Positions 32,050 through 43,440 of a DNA stretch of 64,000 nucleotides are shown here, piece after piece (position 1 is the stretch's first letter; the number at the start of each line of letters is the position of its first letter). Where the stretch lies: contig OZ020617.1 in NCBI GenBank assembly GCA_963971575.1, forward strand, positions 40,396,606 to 40,460,605, in the 5' to 3' direction. The notes under the pieces are model-generated. The model was not told the origin of the DNA. It saw only the letters and a list, made by a program, of their open reading frames with translations, and made no database searches. Source of the DNA: Liopterus haemorrhoidalis (Eukaryota; Arthropoda; Insecta; Coleoptera; Dytiscidae). The translations under genes were made by a program, and so were the position numbers.

Positions 32050-32258
32050 TTTTCGGATGAACTGAAACGGAATTCATGGTTTTCACGAACCGGACAATAT
32101 TTTCACAAATCGGAACGATATTTTCAATAATTTCACGAACCGGAACTTGCTCCGGTTCATTTAGAGCCCTGGCGCATAAACTCATTTTAATGCGGAACCC
32201 CAAATTTTACCGGTTGAACTCTAGGGTAACACGGAACACAAGTTTAGAATCACTGCTT
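32050..32258. repeat. hAT end fragments (GAACCGG type)
   Basis: GAACCGG clusters and the end TTAGAGCCCTG (about 32163-32173) recall the hAT at 19276-20334. A second worn end, TAGAATCACTG, closes at about 32258. Neither can be paired with a left end, so this is a composite of broken copies. Confidence 0.5.
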
Positions 32259-32269
32259 TGAGGTCAGTC

Positions 32270-32345
32270 ATTTAGCCAGACATACAGGCGGCAGACAGAC
32301 AGGTAGACATATGAGTAACGGTAAAAGGGTTTCTTGCTTTCACCA
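32270..32345 (-). repeat. R-disp microsatellite portion
   Basis: GGCAGACAGACAGG, then ATATGAGTAACGGTAAAAGGGTTT mirrors the reverse strand of the R-disp start at 42720-42770. Confidence 0.55.
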
Positions 32346-32699
32346 ACGAAATCCTAAAAAGACAAGTCAGTTTCGCTCTCAATTTGCACCAATCCTTATG
32401 TTACATTACTTCATCGCGATATTCACGTGTAATTTAATCGTCTTCTAATACACATGCCCTTTCAAATTGATCTAAAAAATGTATCTAATGTTTAAATAAA
32501 TATTATTATCTAATCTCACAGCTCAAACGCCGCGTTACGTCTTTTCATTCAAGTTTATATAATAATTTGCATATAGTAGCGTATACTTTATTTCTGCTCA
32601 AAAATATAAGTCAACCTTCTACAAATGTCAACGTATACAAATTCCTTTACAATTTCCTGTACCTGTAACCTTAGAACCTTTATCTACCTGCGAAACCGA

Positions 32700-33055
32700 A
32701 AAAAAAGAATAATTCGCTTTCACAGCAAAACCACGTGGAGTGAAACAGCTGACTAGCCACACTGTACTCCGCTACGAAAGTGAATGGATGGATGGAAAGT
32801 ATCCGAATAATGCTTTTACTAAACAACCAATTATATGTTACATGAGTAATTTGTATTGGTTTATTTGTTTTATTTATCTGGGTGACTGGAACAGTGTATG
32901 GCTTTATTATACAAGAGTACTTTAGTAAGAACAGTTGAAGTGTACGTTTAGGAGAGAAAAGTGATAGAATGAGGACTAGAAGTTAAAAAAAATCAGTTTT
33001 AAGTTTGTTTTTTAGTACATTTGTGAAGTTAGTGTGAATTATAGTGCAAATCATG
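32700..33055 (+). other. possible non-coding first exon ending at a GTAAGT donor
   Basis: A stretch with less repeat character ends AGTGCAAATCAT followed by GTAAGTAAA (donor at about 33056). A perfect donor alone is weak evidence; no acceptor partner or coding frame is seen. Confidence 0.2.
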
Positions 33056-33259
33056 TAAGTAAATATAATTTTTCATTTAGAAATTTGATAAGAGCACACC
33101 TTTTAAAGTCGCGCCAAATTTTAGATTTGATATTTTTATTGTTTTAAAGGATATATTAATAAAATTTATTTATATAAATCATTTATGTTATTAATTTTTT
33201 TTTAAATTTATTTTTATAAACTAAAACTGTAAATTTTAATATTCTTCATCGTTTTTTCA

Positions 33260-33725
33260 CAATATCATATACTTATTTAATAAAAACTAGGCAATTGAAA
33301 ATAAAATCGCCTTTTATATTAATTAAAATTAAATTAATATATAAGCGCAGTGGCGCACACAGATTTTCGGCTGGGGGGTTCAATTATAGACATAATTTTT
33401 ATAAAGAAATATTATATACAATGATTATGAAAAAAAACGCGATAAATTATTTATAATTTATAATCATTTTGGAAACGTTTTTATGAACATTTGTACAATG
33501 TATTTCAACGTAGGTACACTTAAAATTTTGGTACGGGGGGGTCCGGACCCGTTGGAAATTCCCCCCCCCCCTTATGTGCACCAGTGTATAAGCGCACCCT
33601 TCTCCGTAAAAGAACAGTAATAAATTTGTATTATTTTTTTTCTCTAAATGAACCCCCCAGATCAATTATCTATGTGCGCGCCTGTATTTATATAATAAAA
33701 TTGGAGGTTTTTGTTTTTTGTCACC
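33260..33725 (+). repeat. duplicated segment, copy A (interrupted by a hAT)
   Basis: From CATATACTTATTTAATAAAAACTAGGC to GGTTTTTGTTTTTTGTCACCATACTTTC, this repeats at 34187-34435. Copy A carries a 239-bp hAT insertion that copy B lacks. The segment contains a hAT right end, ATGTGCGCGCCTG (about 33671-33683). Confidence 0.85.
33348..33586. mobile_element. short hAT, TSD TATAAGCG
   Basis: Ends CAGTGGCGCACACAG and TATGTGCACCAGTG, with TATAAGCG at 33340-33347 and 33587-33594. It has G-rich and C-rich runs (about 33536 and 33561) just inside. Copy B of the surrounding duplication has the empty site. Confidence 0.88.
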
Positions 33726-33739
33726 ATACTTTCAAAATA

Positions 33740-34117
33740 TAGGCTATTCCGAACAACTAGGCGGAACTAGATTTTGAAATCTAGTAATACGGACTTTTGG
33801 TCATTTTGTTTAAGATTTTGAATTCATACTCACATTGCTAATTTAAATTAATTGTCATTATAAAATGTCCTTTTCATTGCATTTTATTTTTTTGTCATTC
33901 TTTTTTCCCATGTATTTATTTTATTTGTCTTTAAAATACATAAAAATATGTCATATTTTTAATAAATGTCATTCGTTTCCATAGTTTCAGTGTTGGAAAT
34001 TCAAATTTTTGCATACCAAACGTGAAACATGAAATAACCTAAGCAAGGTCCTTTCTTGTGACAACCTAAAAGAACGAAATTCCCATTTAGTTCCGCCTAA
34101 ACGTTTGGAATAGCCTG
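33740..34117. mobile_element. Tc1/mariner-type MITE (AGGCTATTCC family)
   Basis: Ends TAGGCTATTCCGAACAACTA and ACGTTTGGAATAGCCTG, flanked by TA at 33738-33739 and 34118-34119. It lies between the two copies of the duplicated segment. This is the longest of the four copies (378 bp) and its right end is the best preserved. Confidence 0.87.
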
Positions 34118-34186
34118 TAGTTATATTTAATACGCGCGGATACAAGGTGTGGTCCCCGGGTCCAGCCGCCCCCCCCCCGGAATAGA

Positions 34187-34435
34187 AAAATCATATACTT
34201 ATTTAATAAAAACTAGGCTATTGAAAATAAAAATCGCCTTTTATATTAATCAAAATTAAATTATAATCAAAATTAAATTAATATATAATCCCTCTCCGTA
34301 AAAGAACAATAATAAATTTGTATTATTTTACGGATTTTTTATTTAAATGGACCTCCCCCAGTCAATTATCTATGTGCGCGCCTGTCTTTATATAATAAAA
34401 TTGAAGGTTTTTGTTTTTTGTCATCATACTTTCTA
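34187..34435 (+). repeat. duplicated segment, copy B
   Basis: A direct repeat of 33260-33725 without the hAT; it also has a small internal duplication of TCAAAATTAAATTA (about 34245-34275). It is followed by a few GATATC/CGATATC repeats at 34450-34505 like those of the hAT at 23379. Confidence 0.85.
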
Positions 34436-34956
34436 TAGGTCTAAGGTTAATTATAAAACGATATCCACCAAAAAAAATACTGTCGATATCTCCGATATCG
34501 ATATCTAAACCAAAACTACTGGACATATTTTCAAGTAATTAGGTATATAGATCAAATAAATCCAATATTCAAACATTGGCTATAAAACTTCACAAAATTT
34601 TCATTATCAAGGGATGTTTTAGGGGGACGATAACTATAAAATTTGAAACATTTCTTATCATTGACTCAACAGCAAAAATGTATGTAAAAAATTGTTTAAA
34701 GTAATAAAATAAATCATTTTTGTTCTCTGCATTTTTACAGTTGGGTGTATATTTGGGCGTTTGGGATGTATGTGTTACGGTTCATCTAATAAATCCGGTT
34801 TGTATTAATAGTAACTGGAAAATATTATTACTTACGTTTAATAATACCCGGTAATTATTAATATCAAGCGATTTATTACTTGGACCGTAATATATATTGA
34901 GGTTCCCCCATAATTGTCAGAACGCTAACAATATCTTGAAATATCTCACTTATTAT

Positions 34957-35309
34957 CAGAGCCTGCGCTGGGGTCTGCGGCGCCCGTATGCATGATTTAA
35001 TTGAGCGCCCCTAAGTAGGGCGCAATTAGTTTTTTTCGAGATCTTCCCTTCTAAATTTGAAGTGAAAAAGTGAAGATCTATAACCAGAAAGGTTCTCACT
35101 TTTACATTTCAAGTGAAGACCTAAAAAAAGGTCCTCACTTCTCCAATTCAAGTGAAGACCTAAAAAAAAATGGTCCTCACTTCTAAAATTACATTTACCT
35201 TACCTTACTTTATATTCCTTTGGCCATTTAGCGCCCTTTCAAATTTCACGTCAGCGCCCCCCTCGCAGTGGCGCCCGCATGCCTTGCATGCCCGTCAGCG
35301 TCGGCTCTG
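34957..35309. mobile_element. short hAT with AAGTGAGGACC-type array, TSD CTTATTAT
   Basis: Ends CAGAGCCTGCGCTGG and GTCAGCGTCGGCTCTG, with CTTATTAT at 34949-34956 and 35310-35317. About three palindromic units (TTCAAGTGAAGACCTAAAAAAAGGTCCTCACTT type) occupy 35050-35190. GGCGCC-rich subterminal regions flank them. Confidence 0.92.
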
Positions 35310-35438
35310 CTTATTATTTACTTTATTGAAAAAATGTGTATAAAAGAAAGTTGTTTAGAATGAAGAATAATAGATTATTATTTGATTTTCAGTTTTATTC
35401 AGTTTTAATAAGTTAAATATTTGGGAAGTTATGGGAAC

Positions 35439-35609
35439 CAGGGACGGACTTTGGCCTAGGCAGACTAGGCAACTGCATAGGGCCCTTATTTTTTCTAGGC
35501 CCGTAAGACAGGTTTATTATGGATTGTTTTTCATTCTTTTATGATTTTTTGGACTACTAGGGCCCGTAGTGAGAACCTTGCCTAGGGCCTCGATTTTCCT
35601 TAGCCACTG
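35439..35609. mobile_element. short hAT, TSD ATGGGAAC
   Basis: Ends CAGGGACGGACTTTGGCC and CCTTAGCCACTG, with ATGGGAAC at 35431-35438 and 35610-35617. The interior has GGGCCC and CTAGGC inverted motifs. It is 171 bp and non-coding. Confidence 0.9.
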
Positions 35610-35904
35610 ATGGGAACCGTTATCTAAAATTATAATATTTCACTTATTATTTGCGTTACAGCAGAAATGTTATTCACAAATTAAATAATACTTTCTGAGG
35701 TAATAGTCATAATCCCCATAATATTCATCCTATGAAATATAAAATACATTTAGATCCAAAACATTTGTGTGTATTCAGATGTGCCAACAGGGAGGGAGAA
35801 AGCTGCAGCACCTCCCTTTTCCAACATTTTCCATTAAATTCAATTTGTGATCAAATTTATAGTTCCAAAAATCTTGAATACGCGTCTGTGTTTATATGTA
35901 CATA

Positions 35905-36124
35905 CAGGGCCCCAGGACTCGCATACCCAGATTTTTTTCTTGAATGGGCTCATAAGCCAAAATTTTTTCTTGGGTTTAATAAGCCAAAATTGGTTCTTAA
36001 GAGGGCTCAGTGCTATTTTGTTTCTTAAGGCGAGCTTACGTTCAATAAAAAAAATGTATCCTTTATAAACATTTTTTTCATAGGGGGGAGTCAAGCCCTT
36101 GAGCCCACCTGTGGTGCGCGCCTG
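35905..36124. repeat. probable short hAT, unresolved ends
   Basis: The left CAGGGCCCCAGGACTCGCAT and right TGTGGTGCGCGCCTG look like hAT ends of different families, and no target duplication agrees. It may be a composite. Overlapping small frames here are repeat shadows. Confidence 0.45.
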
Positions 36125-36129
36125 ATTCC

Positions 36130-37050
36130 GACCCATCCCCGGAAAACGATAATTATGAGCTCAATAACATAATAAACTGCACATAGACAGAAATGGTCCT
36201 AGTTTGTTTCTGTAATATAATATGCATATGTCGTACAAAGAGTTGCCGTGGTTCCGTGGCAATACGGTTACCTACGGAGCACAAAGATCCGACTTCGACA
36301 CCTCCTTCGGATTTTTATCTTCCAATATTGTGCAGTCAGCTCTGGGATCGACTCAACCTCAAGTATTTAAAATTTAAAATGAGTATCTGTTTATACACTG
36401 ATAATAGGACCGTTTGAAACGCCACACTCAGAACGTGACTTTCATATCTATGGCCAGCGGTCTAGAATCGGAGAACTTACCTTCTCTGCCTCTATGCCCC
36501 TATCTAGGCGTTTGGGGACCTATTATTTATTTTATTTATTTATTATTTGTAGTATAATATTTATTTACGTGATGTGCCCATTGTCCACGCGGAAGCTACT
36601 TACAGAAACACCAGAAAGGGGCCCGAAATACTGATAACTGAAGACAACTAAATACATAAACAAAGTGTGCAGTCATATCTAGTATGGGGCCTGGATCTTT
36701 AAACACTACTATTTCAATTTTATATTATTTCGTGTTATAAATACCGACAAAAAAAAATAAAGAAACTGTGCAACAAAGTCACAAATAATAAAACTGAATA
36801 GTGATTTGTAAAAAAAATAATCAAACCCGGTCCCCGGTAATTTGTGCCTGTTTCCCTCGTCTCTCAACGCTCCTGTGTAGATACAATTTCCGGACCCTAA
36901 TAGATGTCAAATAATTAATTAAATTAATAGAATGCAAATTATTGTTTAACATGGAAACTATATTTAGATATGTACTACAGCTAAAAACCAGGTAGATGAT
37001 TTATATAGTACTGCAGGATATCTTCAGAAATCCCCAACGGCTCAAATTGT
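36130..37050. other. unassigned sequence
   Basis: A weak tRNA-like A box at about 36250 (GTGGTTCCGTGGCAATACGG) has no good B box. TTTATTTATTTATTA occurs near 36530. No gene is supported. Confidence 0.4.
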
Positions 37051-37058
37051 TCCTAAAT

Positions 37059-37414
37059 TAAAGTGACCAGGTATTTTGCAATGAAATGTGGGACAGGTGC
37101 TAAAAAAAGGTGCTATTTTTAATTATCATGTATATATGTATTGCACAATGGAACAAGAGCAGTCATACATAATATTAATATATCATCTATTAATTAATTT
37201 ATCTATATAACAAATCAAAAAAAGTATTGTAGCATCATCTGATATCAAAATCAACATCTACTTTGTAAAACTGTAAATAATTAACAAACATATATTTTTT
37301 TTAATAGAAAAGACAAAACATTGTCCAATGTGGGACAGTTTTCGAGGTGGGACAATAAACCCAAATGTGGGATAGTCCCACCTCCCACCTAATGTGGGAC
37401 GTCTGGTCACTTTA
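37059..37414. mobile_element. hAT with TAAAGTGACCAG ends, TSD TCCTAAAT
   Basis: Ends TAAAGTGACCAG and CTGGTCACTTTA are perfect inverted repeats, with TCCTAAAT at 37051-37058 and 37415-37422. GTGGGAC motifs are repeated near both ends (four times between 37320 and 37400). It is non-coding, 356 bp, and in a different hAT terminus class from the CAG-ended ones. Confidence 0.9.
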
Positions 37415-37424
37415 TCCTAAATCC

Positions 37425-38500
37425 TTTTATTATATTGCATAAAGATTGGCATTTCTAACGATTACATCTGTGTTTGTAAACGATAGGTGGTTCTTTAATA
37501 TTGGGCTAAAACGCAGATTTAATATTTATTATTTAAAGATACTTGTAGAACACTTTTTTCACAAGAACTGGTCCGTGATATACAGAGCGATCAAGAAATC
37601 TTGTCCGTTATGCAATAGTTGACAGAAACATTTAGTTATCAAACTTATTTCCAAGGACATGTATACATAGGCGTACATTCTATTTTTATTACCTTATAGG
37701 AATTGATTATTAAATGAACACTATTTTTCTCTACACGCCAATGAGTTGACAACAGGTGTTAAGTTAGGAACACATATTTTCGTTGTCTCTCGGGTGAGTT
37801 CGGGAGAACGAAGTAATCTGATTGGTTCTTTGTTAAATTGGGTTTTCAGCTGTGGATTAGAATACAGTTTTGATATTTTTAAACTCATAGTTTACTGTTA
37901 TGTAACTGACAAGAAATTTTGATCGCACGGTATCATAAATCATAGTATGCGAGCTAAGTAATGACGTTAAACCGATTAAACTACGACTTGCAGTCGGTTC
38001 TACGTCCGTTGACTAGCAACGAAACGACTGTACGAATTCTGGCTTCTGCACATGTGACGTCACTGACCTGATCTCGTGGTAAGAGCATTCTAGTAACGGC
38101 GCCCTGACAAACCAGCTTGGCGCCTGGTGTAGGAAATTTGAACAGCGCCTTATGGTAGTGTTCTATGATATTAGGTTAGGGATCAAGGTACCCAGATGAT
38201 ACCTAGATGGAAGAGACACCCTGAAGATATGTTTCCCTAACGGTTCCGGGGTGTCCTCCGGAAAATACAGGGAGAGGGTTTTTAGTCGGTAGAAATCCGA
38301 CAGTACCAGACAGCGCGGGGCTGCCTGATCTCTTCAGAAGATTTTCATCAAACCCCCGTAAAATAAAAATACTGCCACGCTGCTTTAGGCTTCTAACGGT
38401 GTAAACACGAACTTCGAAAATTAGAAATCACAAAAAGAAATATGGCGCACCAAAAAAATTTGTTAATGAAAGCGACGCGCAACGTAAAAAAGGTTGCCTC
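37425..38500. other. unassigned sequence with a possible dispersed repeat end
   Basis: GGGTTTTTAGTCGGTAGAAATCCGACAG at about 38278-38305 forms a short hairpin and looks like part of a retroelement-derived repeat. TGACGTCA occurs near 38055. No frame is supported. Confidence 0.4.
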
Positions 38501-38504
38501 CTGT

Positions 38505-39800
38505 ATTAGGTTGTTGCAAATTAAATGACCGAATTTCCAAAAATCTTCAAACGGTTAAAACTCAGGTTCAAATAAACTATATTAATTAAAGTAAGTACCA
38601 TGATTCTTAACATTTTTGCCAACGAGACTAGGAGTCCAATATCCTAGTTTCGACAAACTCCTTGAAGGTGTTTTGGACCGATGTTTACTTATTAAAAGTT
38701 TTCTCCTATAGAATATTGTTAGGAATTTGAAAAAGTAGCAATTAGTAGGTGACAGTTAGTTGAATAAAGTAAGGAAGAGTTTCGTACTGCAACTACTATA
38801 TCAGTGGTGCTCATAAGGTCGATCGCGTAATGATTTAAAGTCGATCGCCAGCGAAAAAGTATTTATACAAAAAAAGAAAACCAATGTGCTACAAAATTTA
38901 TTAAAGACGCCAGAGGCCTTAAACAGGCTTACATGAGTTACGGAAAATATGCGAACTAATTTCAAAAATTCTAGGCGCGTCGAAAAATTAGTGAGCACCA
39001 CTGTACTATATGATCGAAAAAAAGTGTCTAGTAGGCTTTGAATTTAATTTAAAAAAATTGTCAGTCCTGTACTTTTAATCGTTTTTTATGCGGTATTATG
39101 TGCCATATGTGGCGTGAAGAAGAATGTGCATCTTTCGGTTGACTAAATCCGGAAGTTTTAAGGACATTTTGTGATACATTATCTCAACTTCGCGATAATA
39201 GTACTAGGCCTTGATAGTTTTGCCTTTTCTGAAGAAAGAATAGTGAATAACAGATGAAGACCACCAAATCGTGATCATTAATTTCATTTAGTGAAGCTTT
39301 AGTATGCGGTTTAGTGCTTCAACTTGATTAAGCCATTAAGCAAAATGTCGTCGATTATCGTATAGGATATATTTTTCATCGCACGGTATAAACCAATTCA
39401 AAAATGCTCGTTTCTCTTTTATGTTGCGATTAAGAACACACGCAAGTCGTTTTGGTTTTTTCTGTTCCGTCACTCCACGGGAACTCATTTTTCGGCTATT
39501 TTCACATTGGGAATTCAGGTATCGGAAATGATACCTGAATATACAGTGATACAATGATACCTACGAACTCTTGTACAGCTTGGAGTGGATCAGACTCAAC
39601 TAGGTCCTTAGCTATTCATTTTTAAATACTACTTTTGGTCTACCACATGGTTCATTTTCGAGACTCATATTGCCGAAACGAAACTTTTTAAACCAACGCC
39701 GTCAACCCCACATACCTTTCCCAAATGCCTTGGTTATTTAAGAGTTGCTTCTGTCTCATTGTGACCAAACTTGTACTTATACAAAAAAATTACACAAATA
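38505..39800 (-). pseudogene. nearly full-length mariner transposase, decayed, split by a hAT
   Basis: Reading down the reverse strand: a worn N-terminal HTH (YKFGHNETEATLK), WFKKFRFGNMSLENEPCGRP, LVESDPLQAVQEFVG, a CDEKYILYDN block (first catalytic Asp), MITIWWSSSVIHYSF, and a HMAHNTA block where the HDN motif should be. After the hAT insertion come LQYETLPY and TFKEFVETRILDS. The 3' end has TTGCAACAACCTAATACAGG at about 38500-38519. Many frameshifts and stops are present. The order of motifs is that of a SETMAR-like mariner of about 1.3 kb. Confidence 0.85.
38802..39003. mobile_element. short hAT, TSD TACTATAT
   Basis: Ends CAGTGGTGCTCA and TGAGCACCACTG are perfect inverted repeats, with TACTATAT at 38794-38801 and 39004-39011. 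It is 202 bp and interrupts the mariner above. GTCGATCGCG-type motifs occur near both ends. Confidence 0.92.
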
Positions 39801-39825
39801 TCCGAAGAATTTTCTCATTATCCCA

Positions 39826-40255
39826 GGCGCGCACCCTTGAGGGTCACGGGCTTGAGCCCCCCCCCCCCCCCAAAGCACTAAAAAAACACTTTTTAAGGGA
39901 CACATTTGTATGATAATAGAACGTGAACCCACACCACGAAAAAAATTTGGCTTCTATAAAAGTCCCTATAAAAAAATTCTGGTTGAATACCTGCCTTAAC
40001 CAATTAAATTTTAAAATTACTTAAATGTTTAAATAAAGCAAAGGCCAAAATAAAACAGGTGATGTCACACTTTAATTTGACTCAAGCAATGGGGTAGCTT
40101 TACTTTTTTTATAACAAGACTATAACTAAAAATCTGGCAGTTAATATGCAACAATCTACTACGTTCGTTTTGACAACTAAAAAATATTCGTTGCGGCGCC
40201 CTTATTACCTTGGCGTTTGTTGCATTGAGACCACACGCACAACCTTTTCCACAAC
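39826..40255. other. hAT left end and unassigned sequence
   Basis: CAGGCGCGCACCCTTGAGG at 39826 is a hAT-type end next to a C-run (39857-39870); no right partner was found. The rest has no recognisable feature. Confidence 0.4.
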
Positions 40256-40260
40256 ACTTA

Positions 40261-40789
40261 AGGTGCGTTTGGAATAACTGCGCAATGTTGACCCTGTGGC
40301 GTTTTTTAAAATTTTATTTGATGAGGAAGATAATTCAGAACAATTTTCCTAACCAGAAAATATTTTGGAAAAAGTGTTTAAATATGCCGAGAGTATTGCT
40401 CCAAACATGACTACAAATCAATTTAAAGTACATTTCCGCTTGTATCCAGAAAGTTTTAAGTCTTTTTGAATGTATTTACATGTTCCATCATGAGATTCAT
40501 GTCTGTACTATTTATTTTGCAAATGCTGTAGGCCTAAACAATGATATCTTGATTGTTTTCAGTCATATTGTTTTGTAGAAATAATAACTAGTATTTTTAC
40601 TGCGAAAATCACTATTGCACAGTTTTCCGCACGATCTTAACTTGTGACGACTGTGCAACACAAACTGCACTGCACGATATTTGCCGAACGATCTTCGTGC
40701 AGCACAGAGCATACAGAAACTTTATGCCGAACGTTTCTTGTGTAAATTATGCAGAATGTGTAGATTATTAGCTTATGCCGAACGCACCT
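40261..40789. mobile_element. PIF/Harbinger-type MITE, TSD TTA
   Basis: Ends AGGTGCGTTTGGAATAA and TTATGCCGAACGCACCT are inverted repeats, flanked by TTA at 40258-40260 and 40790-40792. A 3-bp TTA/TAA duplication is characteristic of PIF/Harbinger. GCACGATCTT and GCCGAACG motifs recur in the right half (40640-40740). It is non-coding. Confidence 0.78.
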
Positions 40790-40799
40790 TTAGAAGTAC

Positions 40800-41200
40800 A
40801 TTAGCAAAAAATTAATCGTTTTAGCGTCAAAATAAAATTGTTAACGTGGAAGTGCGGTAAATTCCAAAACAGCATCTCTTTTTTGTGACGCAGGTCGAAC
40901 TTTTGTGACACATTACTGTACACTTCGTGTTGTCAATGAAATGGTACACTGACTTATCTCGTATTTGAATTTATCTTATTTGAAATGGAAATGTCTACGT
41001 GACTTGTAACATGATTGATCTGAACGTAAAATTACGTGTTTGCTAAGAAACAGTAATACTCACTTATTACTTCGAAATGTTTATTACTAAATGACAATAA
41101 AATCGATAAAAAAAATACATAAAAAATAATAGAGCACATATATTAAAAAGATAATTTTTCCATCACTAAATTTTAAAACGTACAGTTCCCAATTGGGATC
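40800..41200. other. unassigned sequence
   Basis: Nothing recognised beyond short A-runs. Confidence 0.4.
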
Positions 41201-41209
41201 ATCTGTATT

Positions 41210-42041
41210 CAGTGATGGCGCTAGCGAGGGGTCCCCCCCCCCGAATCTTGCTTTGGCCCCCAATTGCCCTCCCCCCAGAATTGGTTATACCCTTTTCACA
41301 CTAGAACTTTAAGACGAGTGAACTTAAAGTTCACCGATGTTTAACATCGGTATGCTTTCACACTTGATGTTTAAATCTCCGGTGCTGTCATCAGCTACAG
41401 TAATTTTGTCCTTAAGTTACCGTCATGAAATTACCAGTTTTGAACTGTCTGCGCAGACGCACATTTTGAATTATTATAAACAAACATGGATATTTCATTT
41501 CATTCTACAATAAAGACACTACAATAAAGAATATATTACACCTGTATTAACATGTAAGTCGATACATTTTATCTCAAATATTGTAGCTCTGTATTTTATT
41601 AAACACATTATTAAAATAAATAATTTTATTATAAAAATAAGTATAAACTTCTTATAACGTCGATATAATACAGTATTCTTGTTTATGATAATATAAAATG
41701 TTGACAGCACAAATTCAAAGAGTATGTTTTTATAATAGAAATTATGTTGGTAATGCGGACGATGTTTAAGACGCAGATCTCTGTCTTAAACATCGCTTGT
41801 ATTTAGACGAGGCCATACGGTTTTACATTAGCGTTTAAAGACACATTCACTTTAACATCCGATCTTAAAGTTCTAGTGTGAAAAGAGTATTAGAGAAAAA
41901 TATATTTTAGAAGTGAGGACCTTTTTTGTTTTAGGCCATCACTTATATTTACATGAGTAAACACAAAAAAATATTTTTTATTTTTTATTTTACTCAAATT
42001 ATTTTTGCCCTTCCCCATTTTAAGAGCAAGCGCCGCCACTG
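41210..42041. mobile_element. hAT hosting a Harbinger MITE, TSD TCTGTATT
   Basis: Ends CAGTGATGGCGCTAGC and AAGCGCCGCCACTG, with TCTGTATT at 41202-41209 and 42042-42049. A single TTTAGAAGTGAGGACC-type unit lies at 41909-41945. Without the nested MITE it is about 230 bp. Confidence 0.9.
41288..41889. mobile_element. PIF/Harbinger-type MITE nested in hAT, TSD TTA
   Basis: Ends TACCCTTTTCACACTAGAAC and GTTCTAGTGTGAAAAGAGTA are long inverted repeats (about 27 bp), flanked by TTA at 41285-41287 and 41890-41892. Two internal palindromes on GATGTTTAA (about 41330 and 41760-41800) lie just inside. The ACACTAGAAC core is shared with the MITE at 47366. It is non-coding. Confidence 0.85.
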
Positions 42042-42044
42042 TCT

Positions 42045-42470
42045 GTATTTAATAAACAGCTTCAAAATTCGGCTGGACTTTTCCTAAACAGTTCACCGTG
42101 GGCTGACTTTGTTGAGAGGTTGTGAGCTCAATGGCGGCTTTTGCTTTGATTTGCAGGTTTGTGCAACTCCCAAGAAAGATAAAGCAAAAAATATACAAAT
42201 TATCGTATTAATAATTAACGCAATTTATTCGTTACAATTTGCCAAAAGCTCCGAGCGCTTTCTCTTACATTCCTCCCGTAATATATGTTGGTTTGACCGT
42301 ATGACAGCTGGTTTGCATTCAGAATGCAAACACCCTGCTTACATTGAACGCCTGCGCATTGGCCAATCTCCAACCCATTTTAAGTCTGTTCCAGTATGAA
42401 GCCTGCATGTTGCACGTCGATTGCTAACTCGGTAACCCAGATACTTAGCGTGCGTATGTGTGTTAAGAAG
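42045..42470. other. unassigned sequence
   Basis: A 96-codon frame at 42109-42399 shows no motif and no supporting splice sites. It is not called as a gene. Confidence 0.4.
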
Positions 42471-42479
42471 GTTTTTATT

Positions 42480-42825
42480 TTCGTAAAAATTAAATTTGTG
42501 CTAAGCTGCAAAAGCCTGAAATAAAAATACTTAGAAGACCTACTTCGAATTTTGGCTAAAATAGAACAAACGATTTTTAAAAAATAAAAATTTGCTTTTT
42601 CATTAAATACATATTTGTGTATTTTTATCTCTATATTTTTCTCATATGTAGGTCCAAGAGTTGTAAAAGCATACCAAATTTCAATTTTCGGTGTTGAGCC
42701 GTTTGGCTACAATTTCTACCGTACAGACCGGCAGACAGACACATGAGTAATGTTATAAGGGTTTTTTGGTGGTTATACCTACAAAGCCCTAAAAAAAGGG
42801 CCGAAAAGATAAATAAACACATTTT
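42480..42825 (-). repeat. R-disp copy
   Basis: On the reverse strand: GGCTTTGTAGGTATAACCACC, AAAAAACCCTTATAAC, a GTCTGTCTGCC microsatellite, then TGTAGCCAAACGGCTCAAC and TTGAAATTTGGTATGC. This is the same order as at 54020-54160. Confidence 0.75.
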
Positions 42826-43059
42826 ATCAAAAGCAAAATGCGACCCCTAGTAATTTTTACACGACTCCTCAAGGAGTCACGATCCATATTTAACACATCA
42901 ACAAGACAAGCGGTTTTTAAAATTATAGAACACGAAGACTTCATATCACTTAAATTTAATTACTTAAATGTTTTTATATTGAATTTATTTCTTTTTAAAT
43001 ACTGAGGTGTTCGCAGCAGAGCTGCCACTAAATTTTACACTTTTGTTTATAAGTTACCT

Positions 43060-43440
43060 CTACGAAATTTGGCGAACCAATTTGATATTGTCTGCTGCGT
43101 AGTAACACTAGAGCCAAATGCACTATTAATGTTTCGCACGGCTTGCGATGCCGTAATTCAGCGTAAGAACTCATACTTCATAATAGTGCAAATATCCGAC
43201 CGTTCCATTTTCAACAAAATTAAATTTGAAAAAAAAAGTTTTTGATTTATGTTTGAGCATACAATGATTTCTTTAAACAGGAAAGACATGTAACTTACCA
43301 AAAAAAAAATATATATATATATATCACAACAAAGCAGAACGCTAAAATATTAAGCCAATGTCAAATAATAAGCTGTTTAAGTTGGCAATATTATTAACTA
43401 CAAATGTCATCCTTGACGACCTGATATATCGACGAAAATA
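43060..43440 (-). pseudogene. mariner 5' end, truncated copy of the intronic family
   Basis: Reverse strand from about 43430: inverted repeat TCAGGTCGTCAAGGATGACA, an A/T-rich leader, then the start of a MERSDIRTIMKYEFL-type N-terminus (about 43210). It aligns with 7557-7860 of the mariner in ORC6 intron 3. The rest of the gene is gone. Confidence 0.85.

Noticed and set aside
36236..36360. A tRNA-like or SINE head
   Set aside because: There is an A-box resemblance only; the nearest B-box-like sequence is too far and poor.
38050..38060. CRE-like TGACGTCA as a host promoter element
   Set aside because: A single 8-mer without a transcription start, exon or conservation is not evidence of a promoter.
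39826..40255. A complete hAT starting at CAGGCGCGCACC
   Set aside because: No matching right end or 8-bp duplication could be found downstream.
42109..42399. 96-codon open frame
   Set aside because: It has no motif, no splice context and no biased codon use, and is of a length expected by chance in 64 kb.
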